Assembly: GCF_007860095.1 (NCBI RefSeq)
Contig: NZ_SJPT01000006.1
Coordinates: 1 to 64,000, forward strand
Direction of reading: 5' to 3'
From: Novipirellula galeiformis
GTDB taxonomy: Bacteria > Planctomycetota > Planctomycetia > Pirellulales > Pirellulaceae
Length of the DNA: 64,000 nucleotides
Shown here: positions 19,716 to 28,771 of the stretch, one piece after another
Layout: each line of letters begins with the position of its first letter
How positions within the stretch are numbered: the first letter of the stretch is position 1
Made by a program: the position numbers and the translations under genes
The notes under the pieces: model-generated
Told to the model about the DNA's origin: nothing
Seen by the model: only the letters and a program-made list of their open reading frames with translations
Database searches by the model: none

Positions 19716-22091
19716 TCAATGACTCCATTTCCACTCGCGAATCTCGGGCATGTCGCGACCGTGCTTGCAGATGTACTGCCGGTGCACGATCAGTTTGTCG
19801 GCGAGCTGTCGTTTCAGCGTGGCTTCTGGTTCGCCGGTTTGCGGCAAGCGGTCGATCGTGTCCATGACCAAGTGGAATCGGTCGAGGTCGTTCAGCACGG
19901 TCATGTCGAATGGTGTGGTGATCGTTCCTTCTTCCTTGTAACCGCGAACGTGAAAGTTATCGTGGTTGGTGCGGCGATACGTCAGCCGATGGATCAACCA
20001 CGGATAAGCATGGAAGGCAAAGATGACTGGCTTGTCTTGTGTGAATAGTGCATCGAATGCGTCGTCGCTCAGGCCGTGTGGATGCTCGGTCTGAGGTTGC
20101 AATTTCATCAGGTCGACCACATTGACCACGCGAATCTTTAACTCCGGTAAGTGCTCTCGCATGATCGAAACCGCTGCCAGAGTTTCCAGCGTCGGAACAT
20201 CGCCGCAACAAGCCATCACCACGTCGGGCTCGCCGCCGTCATCGTTACTGGCCCAATCCCAGACTCCGATTCCCTCGGCACAATGTTTCTCCGCCGCTTC
20301 CATCGTCAACCACTGAGGTGCGGGGTGCTTGCCCGCGATCACGACGTTGACGTAGTGTCGACTGCGTAAACAATGGTCCGTGACCGACAGCAAGCAGTTT
20401 GCGTCCGGCGGCAAGTAGACACGCACGACGGACGCTTTCTTGTTGACGACATGGTCGATGAAGCCAGGGTCTTGGTGCGTGAACCCATTGTGGTCTTGTC
20501 GCCAAACGTGCGAGGCGAGCAGATAGTTCAGCGAAGCGATCTTGTGACGCCACGGCAAACCGCTGGTGACCTTGAGCCACTTGGCGTGCTGATTGAACAT
20601 CGAATCGACGATGTGGATGAACGCTTCGTAACAATTGAACAGGCCGTGCCTGCCCGTCAGCAGATAGCCTTCGAGCCATCCTTCGCATTGGTGTTCGCTG
20701 AGCATTTCCATCACGCGGCCTGCTGGCGCGAGCGACTCGTCGTTGGCGACCGTGCGAGCGTCCCATTGGCGGTCAGTGACGTTGAACACGGCTTCCAAAC
20801 CATTGGATGCCGTCTCATCCGGACCAAAAACGCGAAAGTTTTGCTCGTCGCTATTCATTTCAACCACGTCACGAATGAAGCGGCCGAGTTCGTGCGTGTC
20901 ACCGATTCCCTGAACTCCCGGCTGAGGAACATGCACGGCGTAGTCACGGAAGTCCGGTAGCTTCAAATCTTGTAGTAACTTGCCGCCGTTGGCGTGAGGG
21001 TTCGCGCCCATGCGTCGATCTCCCTGCGGGGCCAATTCAGCAAGTTCTGTTTTCAAACGCCCCGAATCATCAAACAATTCTTCCGGCCGATAACTTCGCA
21101 GCCAGTCTTCCAATTGCTGCAAATGCTCGGGGTGAGTCGCGGGATCGGAAAGGGGAACTTGATGTGCATGAAACGTGCCTTCGATCTGCACGCCATCGAC
21201 GACTTTCGGTCCCGTCCAACCTTTTGGCGATTTCAACACGATCATCGGCCAACGCGGACGTGTTAAGTCTCCGTTTTCTCGTGCGTTATGTTGGATACGC
21301 TTGATCTGCTCGATCACCGTGTCCAACGTCGTTGCCATTGCTTCGTGCATTAGCTCCGGATCGTCGCCTTCGACGAAATGCGGCGTCCATCCGTAGCCTC
21401 GAAGTAGTTGATCGAGTTCTTCGTGTTCGATACGGGCCAAAACGGTTGGGTTGGCGATCTTGTAGCCGTTGAGATGCAGGATCGGCAGCACCGCGCCGTC
21501 GCTGGCCGGGTTGAGGAATTTGTTGGAGTGCCATGCCGTCGCCAACGGTCCCGTTTCTGCTTCACCGTCGCCGACAACACAGGCGACAATCAGTTCCGGA
21601 TTGTCGAACACGGCACCGAACGAATGACTAAGCGAATAGCCAAGCTCCCCGCCTTCGTGAATCGAGCCGGGGCACTCGGGTGAAGCGTGGCTGGGGATGC
21701 CACCGGGGAACGAGAACTGGATGAACAGTTTGCGCAGCCCTGCTTCGTCCTGACTAATCTCGGGGTAGATTTCGCTGTACGTGCCTTCCAGGTACGTGTT
21801 GGCAACGACCGATGGCCCGCCGTGGCCTGGGCCGGAGACATAGATCATGTCGAGGTCGAACTTCTTGATGATCCGGTTGAGGTGGGCATAAACAAAATTC
21901 TGTCCCGGCGTGGTTCCCCAGTGGCCGAGCAACATGTGTTTGATGTCAGCGAGTTCAAGCGGTCGCTTCAGCAACGGGTTGTCGTAGAGATAGATCTGTC
22001 CGACCGACAAGTAGTTGGCTGCACGCCAGTAGGCGTCAATGTTGTGAAGCAGCTCAGGGGAAAGCGTGCGTTGATCCTGCATGGTGGTCAT
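19716..22091 (-). CDS. xfp: Xylulose-5-phosphate/fructose-6-phosphate phosphoketolase
   Basis: Thiamine-diphosphate enzyme splitting xylulose-5-P or fructose-6-P to acetyl-phosphate plus a shorter sugar phosphate. N-terminal half: [40 protein letters not shown], and the diphosphate/Mg site [20 protein letters not shown] with [11 protein letters not shown]. Later: [10 protein letters not shown] and [11 protein letters not shown]. Length about 791 residues matches the family. ATG at 22091 is chosen because AAGGAA stands seven bases before it; the longer frame from a TTG at 22148 has no support. No acetate kinase gene is in the window. It lies 106 bases after glgP in the same direction. Confidence 0.95.
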   Translation of the reverse strand: MTTMQDQRTLSPELLHNIDAYWRAANYLSVGQIYLYDNPLLKRPLELADIKHMLLGHWGTTPGQNFVYAHLNRIIKKFDLDMIYVSGPGHGGPSVVANTYLEGTYSEIYPEISQDEAGLRKLFIQFSFPGGIPSHASPECPGSIHEGGELGYSLSHSFGAVFDNPELIVACVVGDGEAETGPLATAWHSNKFLNPASDGAVLPILHLNGYKIANPTVLARIEHEELDQLLRGYGWTPHFVEGDDPELMHEAMATTLDTVIEQIKRIQHNARENGDLTRPRWPMIVLKSPKGWTGPKVVDGVQIEGTFHAHQVPLSDPATHPEHLQQLEDWLRSYRPEELFDDSGRLKTELAELAPQGDRRMGANPHANGGKLLQDLKLPDFRDYAVHVPQPGVQGIGDTHELGRFIRDVVEMNSDEQNFRVFGPDETASNGLEAVFNVTDRQWDARTVANDESLAPAGRVMEMLSEHQCEGWLEGYLLTGRHGLFNCYEAFIHIVDSMFNQHAKWLKVTSGLPWRHKIASLNYLLASHVWRQDHNGFTHQDPGFIDHVVNKKASVVRVYLPPDANCLLSVTDHCLRSRHYVNVVIAGKHPAPQWLTMEAAEKHCAEGIGVWDWASNDDGGEPDVVMACCGDVPTLETLAAVSIMREHLPELKIRVVNVVDLMKLQPQTEHPHGLSDDAFDALFTQDKPVIFAFHAYPWLIHRLTYRRTNHDNFHVRGYKEEGTITTPFDMTVLNDLDRFHLVMDTIDRLPQTGEPEATLKRQLADKLIVHRQYICKHGRDMPEIREWKWSH

Positions 22092-22197
22092 GGATAGGTT
22101 CCTTTTTCGGTATTGAACGTCGTCAAAACTTTCCGCGAGGGGGACCAAAATTCTTGACGCATTTTGTTATGGGTTGACCTTGGATCGCCGGAAACAC

Positions 22198-24840
22198 TCA
22201 TCGTTGCCACCGAATCAGGTCGAGTTCCAACGGCACATTGACGCTTTCGTGTTTTGGCACGATTCGCGGCGTGAAGTCTGTGGTTGGGCGCGTTGCCGAT
22301 ACTGCGGCGCGATAGGTCGCCCAGTTTGCATTTGCCCCCTCCGGCATGCTGGTTCGTGTCATTTCTTGTCGAATGGTTGATTCGTCATTGACTGCATCAG
22401 CGAATAGTTCGACTCGAACAAAGCTCGGATCAAGCCCATCCAGATACACGTCGACTTCAAAGTCATGCTCCTCGTCGTTGGATACGGTTCTAAGATCGCC
22501 AAACTTCAACGAAGCCCACTTTTCACGAAGTGAGCGTTCCCAATGGACAATGTTCGTCCCCACGGTGCCGCCGAGCGCCGAACGATTACGATAGGCAGTC
22601 GCCGCAGGCAAATAGTGTTGCTCGGTGTATTCGCGGACCGTGCGAACGGCCGAAAATTGCGGAGTCAGTTGCGACATGCTGGCCCGCATTCGAGACAACC
22701 ACTTAGCGGGAATGCCTTGCTCGTTGCGGTCGTAAAATTCCGGAATGACGTCGTTTTCAAGCACGTTGTAAAGTTGTTCGGCTTCGATGACGTCCCAAGC
22801 TGGGTCATCGCCGTGCTCCTGGCCGTCGCCGATCGCCCAGCCAACTTCCGGCGTATAAGCCTCGGCCCACCACCCGTCCCGTTCCGACAGATTGATCCCG
22901 CCGTTGACCAGCACCTTCATGCCGCTGGTTCCGCTCGCTTCCCAGGGACGGCGAGGTGTGTTAACCCAAACGTCCGAGCCTTGGACGAGATGCTCGGTGA
23001 GCGACATGTCGTAGTCGCTCAAGAAAATCACATGCTGTCGCGCGCCCGGATGTCGAATGAACTCAATCCATTGGCGAATCAGGTCTTGCCCGGCGTTGTC
23101 CGCTGGATGTGCCTTGCCAGCGATAATGAGTTGCACCGGACGCTCGGTGTTGGTCAACAAACGCAGCAACCGCTCCGGATCATGCAAAAGCAAATTCGGC
23201 CGTTTGTAAGTTGCGAATCGACGAGCAAAACCAAGCGTCAATGTGTTCGGATCAAACAGGTGCTTGGCCGCTTCGACTTCCTCCGGCGACGCCCCCGAAC
23301 CCGCCAACTGACGCGACAGACGGTGGCGGGCGTAGTCGACCAGCGCGTGAGTTGAATCCACTCGAAATTGCCACAGTTGCTCATCCGAAACCTGGCAAAT
23401 ATCACACTCCAACGTTTCGCTCGTTCCAAGCCAACGATCCTTGCCACAGGAATGCGTCCACACCTCGTCCGCTGCCGCCGAATCCCAACTCGGCATGTGA
23501 ACGCCGTTGGTCACGTGTCCCACCGGTACATCGTCCTCGGGCCAATTACGAAACAATGGCTCGAAGATTCGGCGGCTTACCTGGCCATGCAACCGACTCA
23601 CACCATTGACACTGCCGCTTCCACGGATCGCCAAGTACGCCATGTTAAACGTCTCCGATGCGTCACCGGGGTTTTGCCGACCGAGTGCTAGCAGGTCTTC
23701 GACTGAAATACCGAGACTCGTTTGCGCATATGGCCCTAGGTACTGCTCGATTAAGTTCGGTGCAAAGCGATCGAAGCCGGCTGCCACGGCGGTGTGCGTC
23801 GTGAACAGATTTCCCGCCCGCGTCACTGCTAATGCCACCTCGAAAGGCTGGCCCGATGTTTCCATAAAGCAGCGGGCGCGTTCCAAAACAGCAAACGCCG
23901 CGTGTCCTTCGTTCAAGTGACACACGTCCGGAGCAATCCCAAGCTCCGTCAGCAACCGCCAGCCACCGATCCCCAAGATCATCTCTTGCTTCAGCCGCAA
24001 CTCGGGTCCGCCACCATACAGCTCGCTCGTGATTCCTCGATGCTCTGGGAAGTTGGCGGCGTCGTTGCTATCGAGCAAGTACAACTTCACACGCCCCACC
24101 TGAACCTGCCAAGCACGCAACCAAACCGAGTAACCCGGCAGTTTGATTCTCAATCGCAACCACTCTCCATCCGCGTCGCGAAGGGGTCGGATCGGCAACT
24201 GACCAGGGTCGTTGTACGGATACAGCGCGTGTTGCTGTCCTTCGTTGTCGATCGCTTGCCGAAAGTAGCCTTGTTGATAGAGTAAGCCGAGTGCAACAAC
24301 CGGCACGCCCAGATCGCTGGCCGCTTTCAACTGATCGCCCGCGACGTTTCCCAGACCTCCGGAATAGATCGGCAATGCGTCACTGAGCATGAACTCCATG
24401 CTGAAGTACGCCACCATTGGTAGTGGATGAGGTATCGAGTCCGTTTTAATTTGTAGTGGACGAGGCAACGAGTCTCGCACCGCAGGACTCGTAGTCGCAT
24501 CCATGACGCCCGTTACGGACTTGTCACCATGGGTTTGCTGAAACCACGCTGGTTGTTCTGCCGCTTGCCGACGAGCCTTCACCAATTCAGCCACTTTGCT
24601 ACGAAACTCGGTATCGTCCAAAACGTGCTCGATGCGCTTCCGCGACACTGTTTGCAGCACCACCCACGGATTGTGAGTGATCTCCCAAAGCTCAGCATCC
24701 AGTCGACGCCAAACCTCGTCGGTCGCGTGATTCCACGACGACCGCAAGTCCAGCGCCAACTCGGCCAGCGAATCAAAGCCGTCGATTTCAACGGGCAGGA
24801 GATCGTAGATCGGGTGCACGTGTCGCGGGTTCGTGGACAT
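22198..24840 (-). CDS. glgP: Alpha-glucan (glycogen/maltodextrin) phosphorylase
   Basis: Pyridoxal-phosphate enzyme releasing glucose-1-phosphate from alpha-glucans. Features: N-terminal DUF3417-like helical segment (residues 10-100), VAYFSMEF, LPIYSGGLGNVAGDQLKAASDLG, CHLNEGHAAFAVLE, VTNGVHMPSW, FARRFATYKR, and the PLP-lysine region EASGTSGMKVLVNGGINLSERDGWW. Residues about 113-141 (MDATTSPAVRDSLPRPLQIK and on) have no family counterpart; they are encoded by a palindromic repeat lying in frame (24420-24502). ATG at 24840 begins two bases after the stop of the SpoIIAA-like gene, so translation is probably coupled. Confidence 0.94.
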   Translation of the reverse strand: MSTNPRHVHPIYDLLPVEIDGFDSLAELALDLRSSWNHATDEVWRRLDAELWEITHNPWVVLQTVSRKRIEHVLDDTEFRSKVAELVKARRQAAEQPAWFQQTHGDKSVTGVMDATTSPAVRDSLPRPLQIKTDSIPHPLPMVAYFSMEFMLSDALPIYSGGLGNVAGDQLKAASDLGVPVVALGLLYQQGYFRQAIDNEGQQHALYPYNDPGQLPIRPLRDADGEWLRLRIKLPGYSVWLRAWQVQVGRVKLYLLDSNDAANFPEHRGITSELYGGGPELRLKQEMILGIGGWRLLTELGIAPDVCHLNEGHAAFAVLERARCFMETSGQPFEVALAVTRAGNLFTTHTAVAAGFDRFAPNLIEQYLGPYAQTSLGISVEDLLALGRQNPGDASETFNMAYLAIRGSGSVNGVSRLHGQVSRRIFEPLFRNWPEDDVPVGHVTNGVHMPSWDSAAADEVWTHSCGKDRWLGTSETLECDICQVSDEQLWQFRVDSTHALVDYARHRLSRQLAGSGASPEEVEAAKHLFDPNTLTLGFARRFATYKRPNLLLHDPERLLRLLTNTERPVQLIIAGKAHPADNAGQDLIRQWIEFIRHPGARQHVIFLSDYDMSLTEHLVQGSDVWVNTPRRPWEASGTSGMKVLVNGGINLSERDGWWAEAYTPEVGWAIGDGQEHGDDPAWDVIEAEQLYNVLENDVIPEFYDRNEQGIPAKWLSRMRASMSQLTPQFSAVRTVREYTEQHYLPAATAYRNRSALGGTVGTNIVHWERSLREKWASLKFGDLRTVSNDEEHDFEVDVYLDGLDPSFVRVELFADAVNDESTIRQEMTRTSMPEGANANWATYRAAVSATRPTTDFTPRIVPKHESVNVPLELDLIRWQR
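24420..24502. repeat. Palindromic repeat carried in-frame inside glgP
   Basis: Two direct copies, GTAGTGGATGAGGTATCGAG at 24420 and GTAGTGGACGAGGCAACGAG at 24453 (each followed by TC), are followed by an inverted copy GGACTCGTAGTCGCATCC at 24485-24502. The second and third copies can pair as an imperfect hairpin. The same sequence occurs outside genes at 19674-19696 and 40952-41008, so it is a mobile-type repeat. It adds about 29 codons to glgP without breaking the frame, just before the conserved VAYFSMEF motif. Confidence 0.8.
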
Positions 24841-24842
24841 AG

Positions 24843-25202
24843 CTATTCTGCCAACCACTGGCGTGCTTGATCAATTTCGCTGACATCAAAATAACGAATC
24901 TTGGCTGTCGTGAACGGCTTGCAGAACACCGCCATGCCGCGTTCCCATTTCTTCTCCCCGACGATCGCTAGTCGTTCGATGTCATTAAAATGTTTAACGT
25001 CGAACTTGATGTCTTCCCACATCGCCCCGGCATCCCAGCCATGAAAATCGTGCATCGCAAACAAAATACGAATCTTGCCGCACTCTTCAATCTGACGTTC
25101 CACCGACGGCACGAACAATTCGTATGCTTCTTTGTCAAGCTTCCCAGAGATTTGAATCTCCAGATACTTTCCTAGCTGGACTTCACACAATTCGACCGAC
25201 AT
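24843..25202 (-). CDS. SpoIIAA-like (STAS-fold) protein
   Basis: A 119-residue cytosolic protein of the SpoIIAA-like family (Pfam PF11964 type). Recognisable stretches are YLEIQISGKLDKEAYELFVP, IRILFAMHDFHGWDAGAMW, and VKHFNDIERLAIVGEKKWER, ending in a FDVSEIDQARQWL helix. The family adopts a STAS-like fold and its role is unknown, though it is often encoded in stress or respiration-shift clusters. ATG at 25202 has GAGGTG six bases upstream, formed by the end of gpmA (stop at 25207). It is tightly packed between gpmA and glgP in one operon. Confidence 0.88.
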   Translation of the reverse strand: MSVELCEVQLGKYLEIQISGKLDKEAYELFVPSVERQIEECGKIRILFAMHDFHGWDAGAMWEDIKFDVKHFNDIERLAIVGEKKWERGMAVFCKPFTTAKIRYFDVSEIDQARQWLAE

Positions 25203-25206
25203 GGCT

Positions 25207-26040
25207 TCACCTCTTTTTGGTTAATCGTTGTTGAAAACTGATCGAGGAACAGTGGCTACGCAGATGCGATGCCAAACTGAAAAAATCGCGAAAACGGCTC
25301 CGGGGAGAACATCCATGTGCGCACCTAGACATCGAATGTGCGAATGTGGGCAACTGCTGCAATCGGAGTTCATGATCGAAGCGGTAGACGACTGGCTCGC
25401 CAGTGGGCACCTCCAGTCCGACAACCTTCTCATCCGTAAGACCCTTGAGGTACTTGATGAGTGCTCGCAACGTATTGCCGTGGGCGACGATCAAGATTGA
25501 GTCAGCAGATGCGAACGCAGGCACGATCGTTTCGTGCCAGTACGGCAACGCTCGCTCGATGGTGTCCTTGAGACTTTCACCACACGGCAACTGCGCCGGA
25601 TCGAGGCTAGCGTAGCGACGGTCGTTTCCCGGAAAACGTTTGTCGCCTTCAGACAAAGCGGGTGGACGAACATCGAAACTACGCCGCCACCGTTGCACCT
25701 GCTCTTCGCCGACCTTCTTTGCCACTTCGTGTTTGAATTGGCCTTGCAGTGATCCATAGTGCCGTTCGTTCAATCGCCAACTGCGATGAACGGGAATCCA
25801 CATTTGATCCATCTCTTCGAGGGCCAACCAAACCGTTTTGATCGCTCGTTTAAGCACGGATGTGAACGCGATGTCGAATTGCAATCCATCGTGGAGCAAT
25901 CTTCGCCCCGCTTCCACTGCTTCAACATGGCCGAGCTCAGACAATCCAACGTCGGTCCAGCCAGTGAAGCGGTTTTCCGCGTTCCAGGTGATCTGGCCAT
26001 GTCGGAGTAGCACCAGCGTTTTGTTGGGCGGCTCAGTCAT
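25207..26040 (-). CDS. gpmA: 2,3-bisphosphoglycerate-dependent phosphoglycerate mutase
   Basis: Glycolytic enzyme interconverting 3- and 2-phosphoglycerate. The catalytic His is in LVLLRHGQITWNAENRFTGW; other family motifs are FTSVLKRAIKT, LNERHYGSLQGQ, and ILIVAHGNTLRALIKYL with the second catalytic His. The core ends near residue 230 (EPVVYRFDHEL). After that come about 45 Ser/Arg/His-rich residues with no resemblance to the usual short YYL-type end, so the C-terminus has been replaced or altered by a late frame change. The start ATG overlaps the adh stop by eight bases (ATGACTGA), implying coupled translation. Confidence 0.9.
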   Translation of the reverse strand: MTEPPNKTLVLLRHGQITWNAENRFTGWTDVGLSELGHVEAVEAGRRLLHDGLQFDIAFTSVLKRAIKTVWLALEEMDQMWIPVHRSWRLNERHYGSLQGQFKHEVAKKVGEEQVQRWRRSFDVRPPALSEGDKRFPGNDRRYASLDPAQLPCGESLKDTIERALPYWHETIVPAFASADSILIVAHGNTLRALIKYLKGLTDEKVVGLEVPTGEPVVYRFDHELRLQQLPTFAHSMSRCAHGCSPRSRFRDFFSLASHLRSHCSSISFQQRLTKKR

Positions 26041-27100
26041 CGAACGTAATCAGTGGTTTGAGAACTCCGTCTTCTTTGGTTTCCATCATATGCAACGCTT
26101 TGTCGACTTCATCAAACGCGAATCGGTGTGTCGTCAACGGGGACGGATCGACTCGTCCACGTTCGATTAGCGCGAGCAAGCGTGACATGCGGACGTTTCC
26201 GCCTGGACAGAGTCCTGTGCGGATGACTTTGTCACTCATGCCGACTCCCCAATCAACGCGAGGAATCTCCACACTGTCGCCGTGTCCGAAGTAACCCGCG
26301 ACGGAAATCGTCCCGCCAGGTCGAGTCGCTTTCACACACGCCTCGAATGTTGTCTGTCCGCCCAGGCACTCGATGGTCGAATCGACGCCGACGCCGCCTG
26401 TCAGCTTGCGAATCTCTTCGACTGGATCGCCTTGCGTGTAGTTGATCGTTTCGTCTGCGCCGAAATGACGAGACATTTCCAAACGTTTCGCCACGCCGTC
26501 CACACCGATGACCAGTCCAGCACCGAGCAACCTCGTCCCAACGGTTGCCATCAGTCCCACAGGCCCTTGGGCGAAGATCGCCACCGTTCCTCCCAGCGGA
26601 ATATTCGCATGTTCGGCACCCATGAAGCCGGTCGACAACATGTCGCAAGCATAGACAGCGATGTCGTCAGAGACCGAGCGAGGGATCTGTGTCAAATTGG
26701 CGTTTGCATCGTTGACATGAAAGTACTCCGCAAAGTTGCCATCTTTTGTATTCGCATACTTCCATCCGCCGAGCATCGTTCCGCACTGCGACGTGTAGCC
26801 TCGCTGACAGTTCTCGCAATGGAAACATGGGGTGATCGCATTCACTGCGACGCGGTCACCTTCTTTAAAACCACGAACTTCCCTGCCAAGTTTCGCAACC
26901 ACACCAACGGCTTCGTGACCTAGTGTCAAACCGTGCCGGTCTCCGATGGCTCCTTTGAGCGTATGGACGTCCGAGGTGCACACGAGTGCTCGAGTCGTTT
27001 TCACGATCGCGTCATTCGGGCCGGGTTCGGGAACCGGCTTGTCAACGAATTCGACTTTGCCAAGTCCTTGCATCACAAACGCCTTCATTGTTCCCGTCAT
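26033..27100 (-). CDS. Zinc-dependent alcohol dehydrogenase, secondary-ADH type
   Basis: Medium-chain NAD(P)H-dependent alcohol dehydrogenase resembling the clostridial/Thermoanaerobacter isopropanol dehydrogenases. It has catalytic zinc residues in ALVCTSDVHT (Cys) and LTLGHEAVGVV (His-Glu), four structural-zinc cysteines in CFHCENCQRGYTSQC, and a Rossmann segment IFAQGPVGLMATVGTRLLGA. ATG at 27100 (MTGTMKAFVM) fits the family; an upstream in-frame start at 27229 would add a tail with no similarity. It heads the compact adh-gpmA-SpoIIAA-glgP set. Reduction of acetaldehyde or a ketone would reoxidise NAD(P)H during fermentation. Confidence 0.92.
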   Translation of the reverse strand: MTGTMKAFVMQGLGKVEFVDKPVPEPGPNDAIVKTTRALVCTSDVHTLKGAIGDRHGLTLGHEAVGVVAKLGREVRGFKEGDRVAVNAITPCFHCENCQRGYTSQCGTMLGGWKYANTKDGNFAEYFHVNDANANLTQIPRSVSDDIAVYACDMLSTGFMGAEHANIPLGGTVAIFAQGPVGLMATVGTRLLGAGLVIGVDGVAKRLEMSRHFGADETINYTQGDPVEEIRKLTGGVGVDSTIECLGGQTTFEACVKATRPGGTISVAGYFGHGDSVEIPRVDWGVGMSDKVIRTGLCPGGNVRMSRLLALIERGRVDPSPLTTHRFAFDEVDKALHMMETKEDGVLKPLITFDD

Positions 27101-27507
27101 CGTTCGTTTCCGTTGCGTTGGAGATTGTGCTAAACCCGTTGCTTGAACGTAAAAGGCAAACGTCGTACCGCACGCAACGACATCTTCAAAGCCGTATGTT
27201 TCAAACTCAAGACTTGTGCCCAGTCGCACAACTGCGCAGCGAGTTGCCCATCGGTGACCAATCGTTTCACGCTAGGCATCCTCACCGCAGCCCTCTTCGT
27301 GGGATCAGTTTCACTCTGCAGCACCCAATTCCCACCCACGACCTGCGGTTTTTCCATCCCCGGATTCCTCGGCTACAGAATCGCCATCGTGATGGGTGAT
27401 GGAATCACGCGAGCGATCAAACGCAAGTCAAGTTGGGATGTGGATGAGTAGCAGCGGTATGAAAACGCTTGCGTTCGCTCTCGAGTATTGTTTACATCGA
27501 TTGCGTC
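27101..27507. other. Spacer upstream of adh
   Basis: About 400 bases with only short, low-quality open frames on both strands and no family resemblance. It may contain the promoter of the adh operon, but no convincing -35/-10 pair or sigma-54 site can be pointed out. Confidence 0.5.
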
Positions 27508-27633
27508 TCAACCACGCAACGCTGCCATCGTTGCAAATACGGCGACTCCTGCACCAATCATCGCCAGCACGATGAGTGTGAGGACGGTTCGCCATCCGAT
27601 GGAAGTCGATACGTTACTCACAGTGCCCGTCAC
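27508..27633 (-). pseudogene. Detached C-terminal membrane segment (41 codons)
   Basis: The frame starts with GTG overlapping the TGA stop of the gene above (GTGA). It encodes 41 residues with one clear membrane helix (TVLTLIVLAMIGAGVAVFAT). It is not in the frame of the preceding gene. Removing one unit of the adjacent perfect 14-bp tandem duplication (27629-27656) joins the two frames into one 171-residue protein. It is therefore best read as the displaced C-terminus of that membrane protein, although coupled translation as a separate small protein remains possible. Confidence 0.6.
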
Positions 27634-27656
27634 CAACCTCGCGTCACCAACCTCGC
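27629..27656. repeat. Perfect 14-bp tandem duplication causing a frame change
   Basis: GTCACCAACCTCGC occurs twice head to tail (27629-27642 and 27643-27656). It sits at the C-terminal end of the small membrane-protein gene. Fourteen bases change the frame, creating the early TGA at 27630. Confidence 0.95.
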
Positions 27657-28037
27657 ATGGAGAACGGAGAGCCCCATAAGCGGAATCGAGAGGATCGTAC
27701 CGATTAACTCGATGACCAACAACAACGGCGGCATCGAATCGGGTGATTTAGGAAAGACGTTTGCCAAGTCCAGAACGTAGACAAGGAAATAGCAGAATCC
27801 AATCACCACGGATGCCCAGTAAACCGGCGTAGAACCGGGTCTGACCAAGAATGCCGCGACGATTCTGACGATGCCCAGTGTGGCCAGGAAGAGGTTGAAA
27901 GCCGCTAGAATTGCAGGGTTGATATGAGAGAAGTCTCGGGTTTCAATCGGTCCGCCGGGCACCAGACTCGCCAACAGTACAAACGACGCAAATAACAACA
28001 ACGACAATGAGATTCGGCTAAGAAGTGGCTTGTCCAT
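27630..28037 (-). CDS. Small polytopic membrane protein, truncated by duplication
   Basis: A 135-residue protein with four hydrophobic helices: SLSLLLFASFVLLASLV, AAFNLFLATLGIVRIVAAFL, WASVVIGFCYFLVYVL, and LLLVIELIGTILSIPLMGL. No family is recognised. The last residues RGW and the stop arise from the 14-bp tandem duplication. Without it the frame continues through 27508 and gains a fifth helix. It lies in the minus-strand run upstream of adh. The pattern suggests a recent mutation or a switchable gene; a population or database comparison would decide. Confidence 0.65.
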   Translation of the reverse strand: MDKPLLSRISLSLLLFASFVLLASLVPGGPIETRDFSHINPAILAAFNLFLATLGIVRIVAAFLVRPGSTPVYWASVVIGFCYFLVYVLDLANVFPKSPDSMPPLLLVIELIGTILSIPLMGLSVLHARLVTRGW

Positions 28038-28041
28038 CGCT

Positions 28042-28218
28042 CTATTTTGGCAGCATCAGCTCCGCTCCTTCGGCGAGACCGACCTTTTCGATGTGTCCGG
28101 TGAGAAGCTTCCCTGTTGTTTCGTCTTTAAACAAACGACGCACGCGTGTGGATGTGCAGAATGAGTCAGATTCCCAACGGCATCCTTTGCATAGCCCCAG
28201 ACGAGCGTGCCGGTGACC
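28042..28218 (-). other. Open frame in phase after the upstream stop; possible remnant
   Basis: After the TAA of the 28219-28632 gene, the same frame stays open for 58 codons to a TAG at 28042. It encodes a CKGC motif and a well-formed hydrophilic stretch (VRRLFKDETTGKLLTGHIEK, then VGLAEGAELMLPK). No ATG, GTG or TTG start with a ribosome site is visible. The plus-one frame over its first part (VTGTLVWGYAKDAVGNL) also looks protein-like. This fits a small zinc-ribbon-like gene that has lost its start or suffered a frameshift. Confidence 0.3.
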
Positions 28219-28632
28219 TTACATCGGTGCTGCCAATGCGGCCTTCAAGATCGCGACTTGCGCCATCGCCGTGTGATGATGCTTTTTGATACGCTCGTGG
28301 GCTTCTTGCTGACGTCGGTGAAGGTCCGATTGTTTGACGTGTTGATCGCATAGCGTCTGATCCAACTCGGTGTCGGAACCATTTTGAAGGCTGGTCGCCA
28401 AATTCTTTTCGTGATACTCGATGCTTCCTTCGAGCGACGCGACTGAATCCGCGTGCTGGTCCAGCGAGGCACCATGTTCATTGATTTGCCGGAGGGCTTC
28501 TTGAAGCTGCGCGACTGCGGTGGAGTGTTCTGCGCGCCAGTTTTCGATGTCGTCTTTCCAGCATTCCACGTCGCTGTGCCAATGTCGGTGGTCGGCGTGC
28601 GATTCGGCAGCCGTCTTCAAACTAATGGTCAT
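28219..28632 (-). CDS. Small coiled-coil protein of unknown function
   Basis: A 137-residue soluble protein, His/Gln/Glu-rich and predicted all-helical, with long coiled-coil character (AEHSTAVAQLQEALRQINEH; SVASLEGSIEYHEKNLATSL). It has no signal peptide or membrane segment. ATG at 28632 has AAGGAGC eight bases upstream; an in-frame extension to 28749 lacks support. It is divergent from the Cys-rich membrane protein at 28772, so the 140-base gap is probably a two-way control region. Proteins of this look are not assignable by motif. Confidence 0.7.
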   Translation of the reverse strand: MTISLKTAAESHADHRHWHSDVECWKDDIENWRAEHSTAVAQLQEALRQINEHGASLDQHADSVASLEGSIEYHEKNLATSLQNGSDTELDQTLCDQHVKQSDLHRRQQEAHERIKKHHHTAMAQVAILKAALAAPM

Positions 28633-28771
28633 TCTGTTAGCTCCTTGAGCGTGCATTAATCGGGTTTCTGATTTGTTTGATAACGCAAGGCGTGTACCAA
28701 ACGGAATCGAATTCGCATTGCCACCTCGCTGACTCACTCGTTCCCTCACTCCAACCGTTTTGGTTCACGCG

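Noticed and set aside
20373-20960. Plus-strand open frames opposite xfp, and similar long antisense frames opposite glgP, adh and DUF1501
   Set aside because: All are antisense shadows of genes with recognised catalytic motifs.
28700-28720. Sigma-54-type GG-N10-GC match (CGGAATCGAATTCGCA) upstream of the Cys-rich membrane gene
   Set aside because: The GG-N10-GC spacing fits but the -24 and -12 elements are poor, and such matches occur by chance; not enough to call a promoter.
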